Assembly (NCBI GenBank): GCA_037074705.1 | Contig: CM073590.1 | Coordinates: 458,001 to 522,000 of the forward strand | DNA length: 64,000 bases | Source: Zhengitettix transpicula | Taxonomy: Eukaryota > Arthropoda > Insecta > Orthoptera > Tetrigidae | Direction of reading: 5' to 3' | Part shown: piece after piece, positions 21,827 to 32,483 of the stretch | Numbering within the stretch: the first letter of the stretch is position 1 | Layout: each line of letters opens with the position of its first letter | Notes under the pieces: model-generated | What the model saw: the letters and a program-made list of their open reading frames with translations, nothing else | Told to the model about the DNA's origin: nothing | The model's database searches: none | Made by a program: the position numbers and the translations under genes

Positions 21827-22961
21827 AACTCCTTGACAATAATGTATTGTGTAGTGGTTTTATTATTGCGAAGGTTTCGTTATCTGATATTTATCATGAC
21901 TCTTGAATATATTTGTGATTCTTCTTGTACAGATTATAATAAAAGGTTTTCGAAATCATTATTTTCATTCTGTTTAGTCAAATGGGTAGAAAAGTGTTGC
22001 GGATTTTTAAAAAAAGATAGTTGGCGATATTTTTGTCGCAGTTTGGCCGAGCCATTTTTACTATACAGGTCTCCGAACCGTGCATACATCAAGTTCTATT
22101 TCTGCAAGCACTAAAGATCGGCCGTAAGTATTTTTGCCTGGTGTCACAATAGCGGAATTTCTGACGTTCACGTGGGTCACTTGTGCCAATTTAGTTTCGA
22201 GTGTTATCGCGACTCTCCCCGAAATAGGCCAAGAGACTCAATCGTCGTGACGCACGATAAATGCCTGACGCGAACTCTGAGGAGAGGTCAATGGAGAACC
22301 TCAAAATAAACAGCGGGCCGCCGCGGGCCGTTAAACACGGCCATATCGGACAGAAGCTTGCAATTAGGAGACAAAGCCGTCTAAGAACCTCGTGAATAAC
22401 TGCGATTACGTTAAAACATAAAGCAGAAATATTCTGCGCCTGCTTTGGGGCTGTTGGGTCACGTTGCATCCCGGTGTTTTTGCCGGTGATGAATATGCAC
22501 GGATCACGAAAACTATCAGTGGTTTCTTGAAGTGGAAAATATGGAATGGATTACAACGAAAGGCAAGTGATTTATACATTTAAAGTAAAATAAACTAACA
22601 AGTCTCACTTTTTCACATAAGCGCTTGAATTCCTGAAGCTGGAGTGAATACTAAAACCGATGATTTTTTATTTTATGATAGAATGTATCTCACGCAAACA
22701 TAAGACAAGTATACAAGGAAATTTGACTGATATTTAGGTTCCATTTCAGAAACTATAGCTGCCACTATAAAAGTGAACTACAGTTTACTGAAATTTCAGA
22801 CGTATTACAACTGAGCAAATTCCACATTCTATAGTTATGAGTTCAATTCCCAAGATGATGAAACCTGTAATGGAAATCCTACCTGATGACATATATCTTT
22901 AAATTATGTAGAAGTTCTGTTTATTACCCAGAGAAATATATCATAGAAAAATAATTATATT
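21827..22961. other. No gene recognised
   Basis: A 93-codon plus frame (21833-22114) and a 92-codon minus frame (22191-22469) are present. The latter lies in a GC-richer block (about 22190-22500). Neither shows a motif I know. The rest is AT-rich. Confidence 0.35.
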
Positions 22962-23138
22962 GCTGACCTATGTAGTGGTCAGCGTCTTGCCTTGCATCAC
23001 AGAGCTTCCGGGTTAGAATCCCGGCAGAGTCATGGATGTTGGTCACGAAAACTGGGGTTAAGGCTAAGGAAGAATCGACACTCCGACCACGTGTTACTCT
23101 TAATCCAGATTGTGTCATGTAAGATGAATGGAAAAAAA
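22962..23138 (+). mobile_element. tRNA-derived SINE
   Basis: The head carries an A-box-like TAGTGGTCAGCG at 22973-22984 and a B-box-like GGTTAGAATCC at 23011-23021, the spacing of an internal RNA polymerase III promoter. The body ends in a run of A at about 23130-23138. No acceptor stem can be formed and an unrelated body follows, so this is a SINE and not a tRNA gene. AATTATA words on both sides may be a short target duplication. Confidence 0.75.
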
Positions 23139-23982
23139 ATTATAATTTCCGTTACCCAACAAAAAAAGTTGTAATATAGTTCCCAACGGTAACAATTTCC
23201 TGCACTCAGTGCTAAAAAACAACTCGTAGTCAGCTGTTTACGAATTAGTAACGTGTATGTTATCTGATTGTTTTTAAAACCTAGCAATGTTTGTGATAAT
23301 TATTAAGTATTGTGCTGTAAAAGTAGAAAATTAAGTTCATATTTCCAAATGACAAATAAATTATTTTAAATAACTGTTAATTATAATTATAGGTATATTA
23401 AACAATTTAATTATTTAGTTCACTCGAGACGAAAATGTGGTTAATTACGATATATAATTATTGTATACATACAAAAGTATGATAATATTATTGGAAAAGA
23501 TAGTTCAGAATTGTGCTATGAAACCTGTTTCTTAATCCTTTTATTATATCACATTCGCTGATTACCTATGTCTTAAGTTTCACACTACACACTATATTTG
23601 AAATGTATTAGGATATATAATCCAGTGATTGTGTTTGCATATAATGCAAGACAAAGTATTCCCTCATAATTCAATATTACTTCCCTAATTTTCGAATTAA
23701 TTTAATTGCATCTTGCCGGCATCTTCATAATAAAAATTATAACGTTATTTACATTACGGATTTAGCAAGAGTGTTTTAATTTCAACGTTTAATTTATTTT
23801 AAGTTAATGAATATTGGAGCCGGGTCGATGCCTGTAACGTCATCAGTCGGCGTCGTGATAACTCGTAAATTATAAAGATATAAGTCTTAAGCTAAGTAAA
23901 AGTTCAGGTTTGTATAAGTTTTACTTTCTCGCGCAGCTTATTCAGAACTTCAACTAAATGATCGAAGAACTTGATAGAAGCC
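23139..23982. other. No gene seen; AT-rich spacer
   Basis: AT-rich with no recognisable frame or repeat. A 85-codon minus frame (23030-23287) overlaps the SINE and is not considered coding. Confidence 0.4.
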
Positions 23983-24340
23983 AGATCTTGGGCATACGGT
24001 AAGAGTTGTCCGCTATTCCCATTGGAACAGTCGGCCAGCTGCCTCCTAAACTGGTCAAGGGACAGAGAAGGGAATTCTGTGTCCCCACAACAAACGCCTC
24101 TCCCGCCATCGGAAGGGCGTGGGACAAGTACCCAATGCCCGACCTGATGCAAGTTTTCTAGGGTTTCTCCTGAATCATTTTTGGGCGAATTCCGGGTAGG
24201 ATCCTTAAAATATAGCCCAGGGGCCCTTGGTCACCTTCCTCTACCCTTCTGCATCCCCTTTCAAATCCCTTCCTATAATACTATTATGGGAAGTTGCCAC
24301 CACGTGGATTACCCTGATGTAACCTGTTACTGTCAAAAAA
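23983..24340 (+). mobile_element. Family A retroposon, 5'-truncated copy
   Basis: Begins inside the element at AGATCTTGGGCATACGG and runs to the 3' end TAACCTGTTACTGTC followed by AAAAAA, matching the copies at 8498 and 26616. 5' truncation with a conserved A-tailed 3' end is the usual form for non-LTR-type retroposons. No target duplication was recognised. Confidence 0.75.
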
Positions 24341-24689
24341 TAATAAGTCAACGAAGACGAGGAAATGATGTTACCGGAAGTAAATGTGCGTGCGATGAAA
24401 GACCAAGCGAACCGTTCAGATACATCCTCTCTCCCTTCACACCATCTACACAATAGTAACCAAACAGCCGTGGTGAAAGTCAAAAAGGAAAAAAATAATG
24501 GATGCTGAGTGTGATATTGGCAATGACAATGCACCACAACGAGCTTGTGTACAATGTAACAACCGTTGGAACGGTGGTTTGGAGTTCCCACCAATTACTA
24601 TTCTTAATCTCCACCCATCTGTTTATCCACTTTTCACTTTCTCTTGTATTGTGTTCCTATGTTTAACGTTATATTTTCTAGAGAATTGA
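24341..24689. other. No gene recognised
   Basis: A short plus frame (24498-24689) includes ACVQCNN but no complete zinc-binding motif. A 117-codon minus frame (24241-24594) spans the end of the retroposon and is not considered real. Confidence 0.35.
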
Positions 24690-24960
24690 TTTTCGAGGAG
24701 ATACATGTCCTTGAATATAATTAATGTGTACAATGAAAAGTATAGGTCCAAGAATCGACCTTTTAGGATCACCGCTTGTAATTAATTCACAGTCGGAACG
24801 ATGAATACGGCCATAATTAGGTTCGACCGTTACCTTTTGTTTTTGATTTTGAATGGTACAAGTCTAGAAGATGTAAAGTATTTCCCCGTATAGTATAAAT
24901 TTAAAATGATATTGGTTATCTACCGTGTCGAATGCCTTAGAAAGATAATAAAATATTCAA
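24690..24960 (-). pseudogene. Non-LTR reverse transcriptase core fragment (Jockey/CR1 type)
   Basis: Minus-strand frame over 24942-24700 reads LSKAFDTVDN, then, about 45 residues on, SGDPKRSILGPILFIVHIN. These match reverse transcriptase blocks DLSKAFDTVDHxxLL and GVPQGSILGPLLFLIYIND of Jockey, CR1 and related clades. The first block contains the first catalytic Asp; the second normally precedes the YADD box, which is missing because similarity stops near 24690. One stop lies between the blocks. Substitutions in the invariant GVPQGS (here SGDPKRS) confirm decay. It is unrelated in position and frame to the R1-like fragment at 18750. Confidence 0.8.
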
Positions 24961-25102
24961 CCATTAAGACAATGATTTCTCAATATTTTCTTTTAGGAAA
25001 TAATGCTGAGAGGCACTACAAATATTATGTTTGCTTAATAATTCAAGTGAATCGAATGTGAATTATCTTTTCGAAATAATGATATATACATTATGAATAT
25101 TG

Positions 25103-25508
25103 AGACAACTTATAAATAAAGAACAGGCAATTTGAAGTCAGAAAAAAATATAATTATTAATGGAAAATTAAACTACGTTTCATCTCTAACTTTGCGACCT
25201 CTTCAGGTTGAAGATTAACACTACAAAACCAAACAAAACTGTTCTTTCTCGTTTTAAATTATGTATTTCGGCCATGGCAGTTGACTATAAAAATTTTCAA
25301 GTCCACCTAAATTTATATTGTTTGCTTTCTGCAAAATTTTCCTTAAAAATTTTATTTTAATCATTGTAATCGTTTTGTTTGGTTTTGTAGTGTTCAACTT
25401 CAACCTGAAGAGGTTGCTATGTTAGCGACGAAACATGGTTTACTTTTCCGTAAATAAATATATTTTTTCTGACTTCAAATTGGCTGTTGTATATTTATAA
25501 GTTATATT
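25103..25508. repeat. Penelope-type inverted repeat with divergent hammerhead-like cores
   Basis: Arms at about 25103-25239 and 25372-25508 are inverted copies (shared words include TTTGAAGTCAGAAAAAA and its complement, and GTTTTGTTTGGTTTTGTAGT). Each arm has a hammerhead-like core. The plus-strand core is the best: CTGAAGA at 25405-25411, then a hairpin GTTGCT (25413-25418) with AGCGAC (25424-25429) that pairs over six positions including one G-T wobble, then GAAAC at 25430-25434. The minus-strand core (25206-25173) has CTGAAGA and GAAAC but a decayed hairpin. Cores point outward. In the known hammerhead fold CUGANGA and GAAA are the conserved core and the hairpin between them is stem II. 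Confidence 0.65.
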
Positions 25509-25691
25509 TTCTAAAATGTTGGGTAAAATAGGAAGCAGAGAAAAGGGCCTATGTTATGTCGGTTTGCTATCCTTTCTTAAATAGTGATTTACAAAGGAAG
25601 TACGATGGCATCTGCATACTCTTTTACCATTTTGCTTTGTAAAAAGAATGTATTAATGTTCTGTGTGTTATATTCATGGAAGTCTTGCAAA

Positions 25692-25731
25692 CTGACGAGC
25701 TCTACGAAATAGTAGAAGAAACGTTGTGTGG
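25692..25731 (+). ncRNA. Hammerhead-ribozyme-like motif in a Penelope-type end
   Basis: CTGACGA at 25692-25698, a stem TCTAC (25701-25705) with GTAGA (25712-25716) closing a six-base loop, and GAAAC at 25718-25722, followed by GTTGTGTGG, the word shared with the loci at 14860, 37655, 55955 and 60571. The core is intact in sequence, but a cleavage triplet and stems I and III were not established by eye, so activity is unproven. Confidence 0.5.
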
Positions 25732-26603
25732 TTCTGTTTTTTATTTTATCTGATTTGGCCATTTAATATTTTACTTTTATTTTGAGTCGCATTAATATCT
25801 AGGTAATTAGCACCCTTACATTTACATTATATTTGAATTAAATACTTTTATAAATTTCAAAAATTATAGGCTATTTAAGTTTATTTTTAATGTCTATGTA
25901 ATAACTTTAGTGTAGTTTTTGTTACCTTGGAATGTTGGTGATTCTGAGATTTTTTGAGTTCTCTAATAACATTATTTAATACTGAATAATGTTTATTCTA
26001 ATTATGGGAAGTTTAGAATTGTCTAAATACAAGCTTAAAAAACAAGACAAACAAATTTAAATATTTCGGGCAGTAAATAATTAATAAAAATCCGTAAATA
26101 AATGTAATTTATTGTCTTACATATTTATTTGGATTTACTGTAAAATGTATGTATTCACAGCACCTGTCACCAAATGTTACTTAAAAACATAAAAATTTGG
26201 TATAAATTATCATCACAAAGTTATCACCAACGATTAGGATCAAAATGTCTCAGAGATAAACAATATTGAGATAATTATTTTACCTGCATCTTTGAATTAT
26301 GTATCTACATGGGTAAATACAATGAACATTATAGGTTTTCCAGAAATAATGGTCCTTTTCAATGGGATTTTTTTTTGTTTTTTGAGACTTATGCATTGAG
26401 AAGGTTTTATAATCAATTTGGTTAAAGGAATTTTGGTAATTAAATTTGCAAATATGTACATACAGTTTAAGAAATTATATTGATATGACATGTTACAAAA
26501 TATTTTTTGTAATTAAATATAGTCATTTTATTTGTGAAAATTCTTTAAGCTTAAATATAGCAGCTGGATCAGTTACGTCCAATATTTTCAGCGGATAATG
26601 TTT
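25732..26603. other. No gene seen; AT-rich spacer
   Basis: Very AT-rich, with no frame above background (the minus frame 26297-26491 is Lys/Ile-rich and motif-free). Confidence 0.45.
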
Positions 26604-27178
26604 AGACACAAATGACTCGAGCACCGGTCTGCGAGGGCTATTCTCTCGCAGGCAGAACCTTGTAGGAGAGACAGGAAGGGGCTACCTTTGGGGATGCCTT
26701 TTCCTATCTCCGTTTTTGAACTAAGATTCCCACAAGCCGAGGCACCTCGGCCTGTTTTGAGAGGTGTATGTTCCGCGGCCAGAGACCTTGGGCATACGGT
26801 AAGAGTTGTTTTCTTTTCCCATTGGAACAATCGGCCAGCTGCGTCCTAAACTGCTCGAGGTACGGAAAAAAGAATGCTGCGTCCCCACAGCACACTCTTC
26901 TCCCGCTATCGGAAGGGCGTGGGACAAGTACCCAATGCCCGACCGACCTGATGAAGGTTTTTCTAGGGTTTTCCCTGCATTATTTTTAGGCGAATGCCGG
27001 GTAGGATCCTTAAAATATAGCCCGGGACCCTAGTTAACCCTTGGCTACCTTCCTCTACCCTTCCACATCCCCCCTTTCAAATCCCCTCCTATGCTATTAA
27101 AGGGGAGTTGCCACCATGTGGATTATCCTCATGTAGCCTGTTACCCCCCCCCACCCCCCAAAAAAAAGACACAAATGA
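26604..27178 (+). mobile_element. Family A retroposon, best full-length copy, with 12-bp target duplication
   Basis: The body 26616-27166 is bracketed by AGACACAAATGA at 26604-26615 and 27167-27178, an exact 12-bp duplication. The 5' end has a perfect 7-bp hairpin, CTGCGAG (26629-26635) with CTCGCAG (26645-26651). The 3' end is TGTAGCCTGTTACC, a C-rich run and a short A tail. At 551 bp this is the most complete copy and defines the family. The hairpin is also present in the copy at 34887. Plus and minus frames inside (for example 26806-27033) match frames in other copies but none has a known domain. No internal polymerase III boxes are evident, so a short 3' piece of a larger non-LTR element is as likely as a SINE. 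Confidence 0.82.
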
Positions 27179-29219
27179 ACACTACATCAAATGAACTACT
27201 AGATCAATTAGTTCTCTTTTGACGAAATAGGATGCAACAGTTATACGAAAGAAATGTTATAGGAATAATCAAGGGTATTATAGTCTACAATTGACAACTA
27301 AATAACATTATATTGCTTTCACTGAACTCTAAAACAAGGGAAGCCATATTATATTAAACTTTATGAATTATTAGGTCAATTTATGTAAATTTTTATGAGA
27401 AATAAAACACTTTAATGAGTAAAATAAGGATAGATAAAAACTTAATATTCACCACTAAACCTTACTTGTAGAACTGTTTATCACAAAAGAAATAAAAAAC
27501 CAGGCTAACGCAAACAATGGAACATGGGGGTTGTACGATAAGGAATTTCTATTCATATCCTTACCCGACGAGAAGAAAAATAGGGAAAAAATAAATAATG
27601 AAATTTGTAAAATATGATGGTACGCTGCACACATTCAACAATTTTGTGGACAAACTGATGTTAACTGCTAGGCGAACGAATAAAAAGATTCTGTTTCCTG
27701 TTGAAAATATTCTTACACTGATTGTAGTTGTTGTTCTTCGAATTCGGAGATAGACTTATATGAAATTATACCTGTACGAGTATAGTCAATGCAGACCAAG
27801 AATTCCTTTTCCGATCGTAAATCTAGTCATATTCCCGAAATTCGCCATTAATTTGAAAAAGAATAATGTTCCTTTCATAAAGCAGAAAATGTAATGAATA
27901 TATACCACACTATGTAGAGTGATTATTTACAAACTTTTGAATAATGGTTTACAACTCGATCTAAAAACCTTAAAGAATACCAGACAACATTGTACAGAAA
28001 ACTTAACATTTCTCCCGTATGAAACTTGGGTCGCCATGATTCAGAATACGCTTAATATGTTGAGATACACCTTTCATTGGGTATAGAGGTCTCCTTCTCC
28101 GTTGCGGCTGTCCGCAGGCCAGAGCCCTTTGCGGATTTGGCGTCGCCCAACTGTCTGGTGAAGATTCTATATGTAGCAGCCATCTGCACGCGCCTGGAAT
28201 CGGACCAACTACTGTTTTAAGCGGCGTGTATTTCCGTGGAAATGGAAGCGCTTCCGATGATGCTACACATTTGCTTGAATCTCCTGTTAATAACACTGCG
28301 TTGTAAAATCGAAAAGTCTGGCGCCATCGTAGTAAGACCTGTTTCGGCTACTTCAATGATTCTTAATTATTTCACAGACACTAGTACTAAAGCCAATAAC
28401 ACTGGTCAACATGTTCCTTGTCTCACGAGTACCTATAATTGTTCTTAATGTAGTTTTTATTGTGTTTTAAAATATGTATTCGAAATTTCCCCATCAGTAA
28501 AACATTTTTTTAAAATTAAAATTTTTAAAAGTAAATGGTTTTTTTTAACCGCCGGCTACTCAGGAAGCAAAAGTAACCCTATTCATCAGGATAAACCGTG
28601 GTGGTTTTGGTTGCAAAAACTCACGTCGCGACGCTGGGCAATGAATCCCCAGTTCTTGCCAGATACTGGAGCAACGAGGACCAGCAAGGCGCGTGACCTC
28701 CGGTACAGCTGTGTTCACTCTCAGAACTAGATAGCAAGTATTCGTTCTAAAAGGCTTTCTCTTGGACTCTCTGTGAAGAGTTGTTATTGGATATTTTTTT
28801 AATCACGTGACAGGGCACCCTTTTCGTCCTTTACTAGTTTAGATTGGATAGTTACTTCTGGAAAAGCGTGGCAAAAATAATTACTGTCAATCACGCCGCC
28901 TTGGCTCGTACAGAAGTCTTTGACCAAGCCCCAAAATTGTCATGCGGCTTTGGAATTTACTCCTAATCCGAAGAGTACCGTAAGGAGTCGTCCGATGTCT
29001 CCAGCCTCTAGCAAGCACCTGTCCTTTCGTAATTAAAATAAAATTTGAAAATAATTAATAAATAACAATTTGGGAAAAAATACGCACTATAGGTAATTGC
29101 ACTTATTCTTTCTCTGCAGATTGGTTACACAAAATACTACTGTTTCATGTCTCTTTGAAGTAGTAGGGACAGAAAAGAACATTACATTAATAAAGGATTG
29201 CCTAAACGGCAATCATTCA
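27179..29219. other. No gene recognised; two GC-richer blocks
   Basis: AT-rich apart from 28050-28260, which holds a 97-codon minus frame (28003-28296), and 28550-28760. The minus frame is Pro/Arg-rich and looks coding-like in composition but contains no motif that I recognise. Both blocks may be fragments of unidentified transposons. Confidence 0.35.
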
Positions 29220-29236
29220 TTCCTGGACAGTAAATT

Positions 29237-29545
29237 GTGAAACATGACGCATTGTATAATACTAATAAGGCGTATCTGCCTTCGGTACATATAAAACTAG
29301 GATTAATGAAGAATTTCATCAAAGCTATGGGAAATAGTTTTGGTTTCATGCACTTGATGCAGGAGTTTCCAAAAATTAGTGAGGCTAAAATTAAAGAAAT
29401 ATGGCCACCAATGCCTGATGAAAAGTTTGAGGAACTATTGAAACCATTGGAGAAATTTGAAGTTTTTTGGGAAATCGAAGGCGGAAATTTGATATTGTCC
29501 ACTATATTACATCTTATAAGAATATGGGTTGACGTATGCCCTTAA
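29237..29545 (+). pseudogene. Fragment resembling a multicopy uncharacterised arthropod protein
   Basis: A 102-residue frame from ATG at 29237 contains YLPSVHIKLGLMKNFIKAMG near its start, followed by FGFMHLMQEFPKISEAKIKEIWPP. This pattern (LPPxHIKLGLMKxFVKAL...F.KxxPxxSxAKIKEG) is familiar to me from repeated uncharacterised proteins in arthropod and cnidarian genomes that behave like transposon-linked genes; this is recall and not a search result. Upstream (29182-29236) the sequence TTCATTCCTGGACAGTAAATTGTGAAAC does not extend the frame convincingly, and after position 29545 the family's usual continuation is missing, so this is probably an internal fragment. The opposite-strand frame 29182-29502 is a shadow. 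Function unknown. Confidence 0.5.
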
Positions 29546-30777
29546 AAATACGCTCCTTTCCGGAAAAATCTTGGCATGAGTGTGCTATAAGCACGGGAAA
29601 TAGTTAGGGAAAAGAAGTGTCAGGGCATTTGGTATCCTAATATACTGGTCGATTAATATTTGATCATCAAGAGGGATGCTCCACCGACGAAATATATAAT
29701 AAATTCGTCATTAATTACATTCTATATGCGTCAAAAGGTTTGAGCATTATGAATTTAGGGATGTAGAAAATATGACGGGTTTTAAATTATAAAATCTTGC
29801 ATCTCCGAAACCTTCCCTGATGGGGACAAACCAATATAATATTTGAATTCAGGAGAAAAAAATACTATCATGATCACGTTTATTTATTTCTGAGACCAAA
29901 AATTATTGTTTTATTCTTGAATGTAATCAAATAAATTAATTTTATGGCTTTCAGAGAAAACTCATAATTAAGATATCGGAAACAAGACTTTCTCTTCGAC
30001 GAGGATTCGTGTGTCATTACCTTACTTCAACTTGAACACAATGTGATACGAACGAATACCTCATTTATAATATTTCCGACAAAATTTTCACACATTAGCC
30101 TTAAAATCAGATGCAAAGTGCCCACCACCGTAAATTCTCCAGATTTTTAAAAATAATGGTTTGATTTAGTATCCAAGGCCGAGCGAACGCCGGAAAACTT
30201 ACAGTTGTCAAAAACAAGTTTATTGTTTGAACAACGATGGTAAAGGTGTAGACGTTATTCCATGGAGGGCAAATGTTGCATAAAAAGCGGTAAAAAGTGG
30301 TTCGAAATATTTTTATTTATTTATTTGAGACCTGTTTTCAGAGAAAGAGAGACGAACAAGAAAATACTGACTCGGAGACTGAAGTCACAACGAAGCAGAG
30401 TAAGGCGCATCATGTTTTCCTGAATTACAAGAAGAAGAATTCCAGCCAGTCTCTCTAGTTGCTTTCTGTTGTGTTCTTTCAGTTCTCCGTAAAATAAACG
30501 TTATATTTCTTTGTGTTAAAAACAAAGCAGGTATTTGCGCTATCTGGTCGATATATATTTTGATTTATTTAGCATTGGCTCTACATTTCATTGAGGCGTT
30601 TGGCTAAACAGGAAGGCTGCCGGACTGCCATATTTTATGACATATTCTGGAATTAGGAGTGGCACGTTATGAGTGTAGTACTGCTCTTGCAGCCTTAAAC
30701 CCAGTTTTCATGCATATGTTCGATAAACGTCGACAGTGTAATTTTTAACCCAATTGTCAATTCTCAACAAATCCTTA

Positions 30778-30861
<84 letters not shown>

Positions 30862-32029
30862 GCCACAAGGGAATATTATAAATAAGTGTAAGATTTTTAT
30901 ATAAATTTTACTATTAATATGTTTGTATGAAGAAAGAGAATAATTTTGATAGAAATACAGAATTTATTATATTTATATTTCTTGTTTTTAATTACACAAG
31001 TCGTCTTCAATAAATGCTATTACATCTTTTTCAATATAATATATGAGTTTGTTTAATTATAATTTATAAGTTTTGATTCTTTATAAACTAATCCGTCAAG
31101 AGCACATATTGTAAGTCATAGAATAGGTCTAGTAGCTTTTCTTTGGAAAATTTCTAATTTTATATAAGTTACTTTGAACAATTAGTATTTATAGAGCCAT
31201 AGAGTGTGTATGCGTATATGGTATTTTAGGCCTTATAAATAGTTTGGTTTGCGGCAATGGGGTGTACCAACCAAATCCTTCTAAAAATTTATGACACTGA
31301 ATCTGCTATTACCCTTGTTTTAGTCACTTTTCAGATAATAAGACCAGTTCATTTTATACTCCAGTCATACCAACGTACTTGAATTTATCTTTCGCATATA
31401 AATATGTCGATTTTAGCTTTTATAATTTTTTTTTGCGAATGGCTCTTATCTTATTTATATTTATTTTTTACCGATGGCTGTTATCTTATTTATTTGATTA
31501 ATGATATTTGGAAAATTATTTAACTGTTTCCTTTGCTGAAATTATTTGTTCTGTTCCTTTCTGGCAGTAATTTTTCCACCATGAAACGCTAATTTTGTGT
31601 TCCATTTTATATTGTATTAATTTTTATTCGAGTGAGTTATCTTAATAGCTGTGAATTCATATTCATTATGATATGATGTGAAATATCAAATACTATCAAA
31701 TCTTTGATCATATTTTGACAAATAGTTTCCCCTTATTAATTGAAACAAGTTACAGAGATACTTACATTTAAATATCATTAAATCAAATTTGTTATTCCAA
31801 ATTTATTTAAAAGTTTTCAATATTCTCAATTACATTAGACAATTAAAAAAGTGATCACTACTCAAAAGATTGATGGTCCGTGCACCATTCTATTGCGGTG
31901 ATGAATATTAACTTTTTTTTAAAACTTTTCGTCCGTACTTTTTTTCCCTTGCATGTATCGTACAGCCTTGCAAGGATTATATATCTGTATATATTATTTA
32001 GTTTCATATGATATATGTCGTTCTTCTTT
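29546..32029. other. No gene seen; AT-rich spacer
   Basis: AT-rich sequence with no credible coding frame. It contains the compound microsatellite annotated separately at 30777-30861. The rest shows no repeat that I can match inside the window. Confidence 0.4.
30777..30861. repeat. Compound (CTAT)n-(TA)n microsatellite
   Basis: About 32 bases of CTAT repeat pass directly into about 50 bases of alternating TA with one interruption. Confidence 0.95.
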
Positions 32030-32483
32030 TGCTACACTTTTCCCTTACTGAATTGTAATTTAGCAATCCGGCCAGGCAGGATAAAAAAACCTTTTGGCTG
32101 CTGGTTACCCCAGGTAGGTTATAGCGATCACTCTTCTTTTCACTACCCTCCTCGGCTTAAGTTGCCATCAGCCCAGGGCACCCAATACCCTAGAGTAGAA
32201 CTCCAAGGCCTTTGGGTTAGTGTGGGACTTTCAACTCACTAAAAAGACCTGCATGAGGTATTACGCCTTCTCCTAAAGTCTCTATCACATATGTGTATAG
32301 CTCTTCTTCTTTCCTTAGCTTCTCATATCTTTTCGCCGTTGTGTCTAGTAACCTGAATTTCTCCAGATCTTCAAAATACATCACAATGTCCCTGTTATTT
32401 TTTATGTTTAGATCGTCAAATAAATACTGACTACTGTCAATCAGACTAACAGAGTATTCACGATAGGGGATTGTTTTGGCCAA
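32030..32483 (-). pseudogene. Unidentified minus-strand ORF followed by GC-richer repeat-like tail
   Basis: An 88-codon frame on the minus strand (32483-32217) is rich in Glu, Lys and Leu and reads like a charged helical protein (for example KFRLLDTTAKRYEKLRKEEEL). The frame can be followed upstream of its first ATG for about 12 codons. Downstream on the same strand, 32230-32040 is GC-richer than its surroundings and has no frame. The combination of a C-terminal coding piece and a tail suggests the 3' end of a retrotransposon, but I could not match it to a named clade, and the alternative of a chance frame remains. Confidence 0.35.

Noticed and set aside
22970..23040. tRNA gene suggested by A and B boxes
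   Set aside because: No acceptor or anticodon stem can be built, and an A-tailed unrelated body follows, so it is a SINE.
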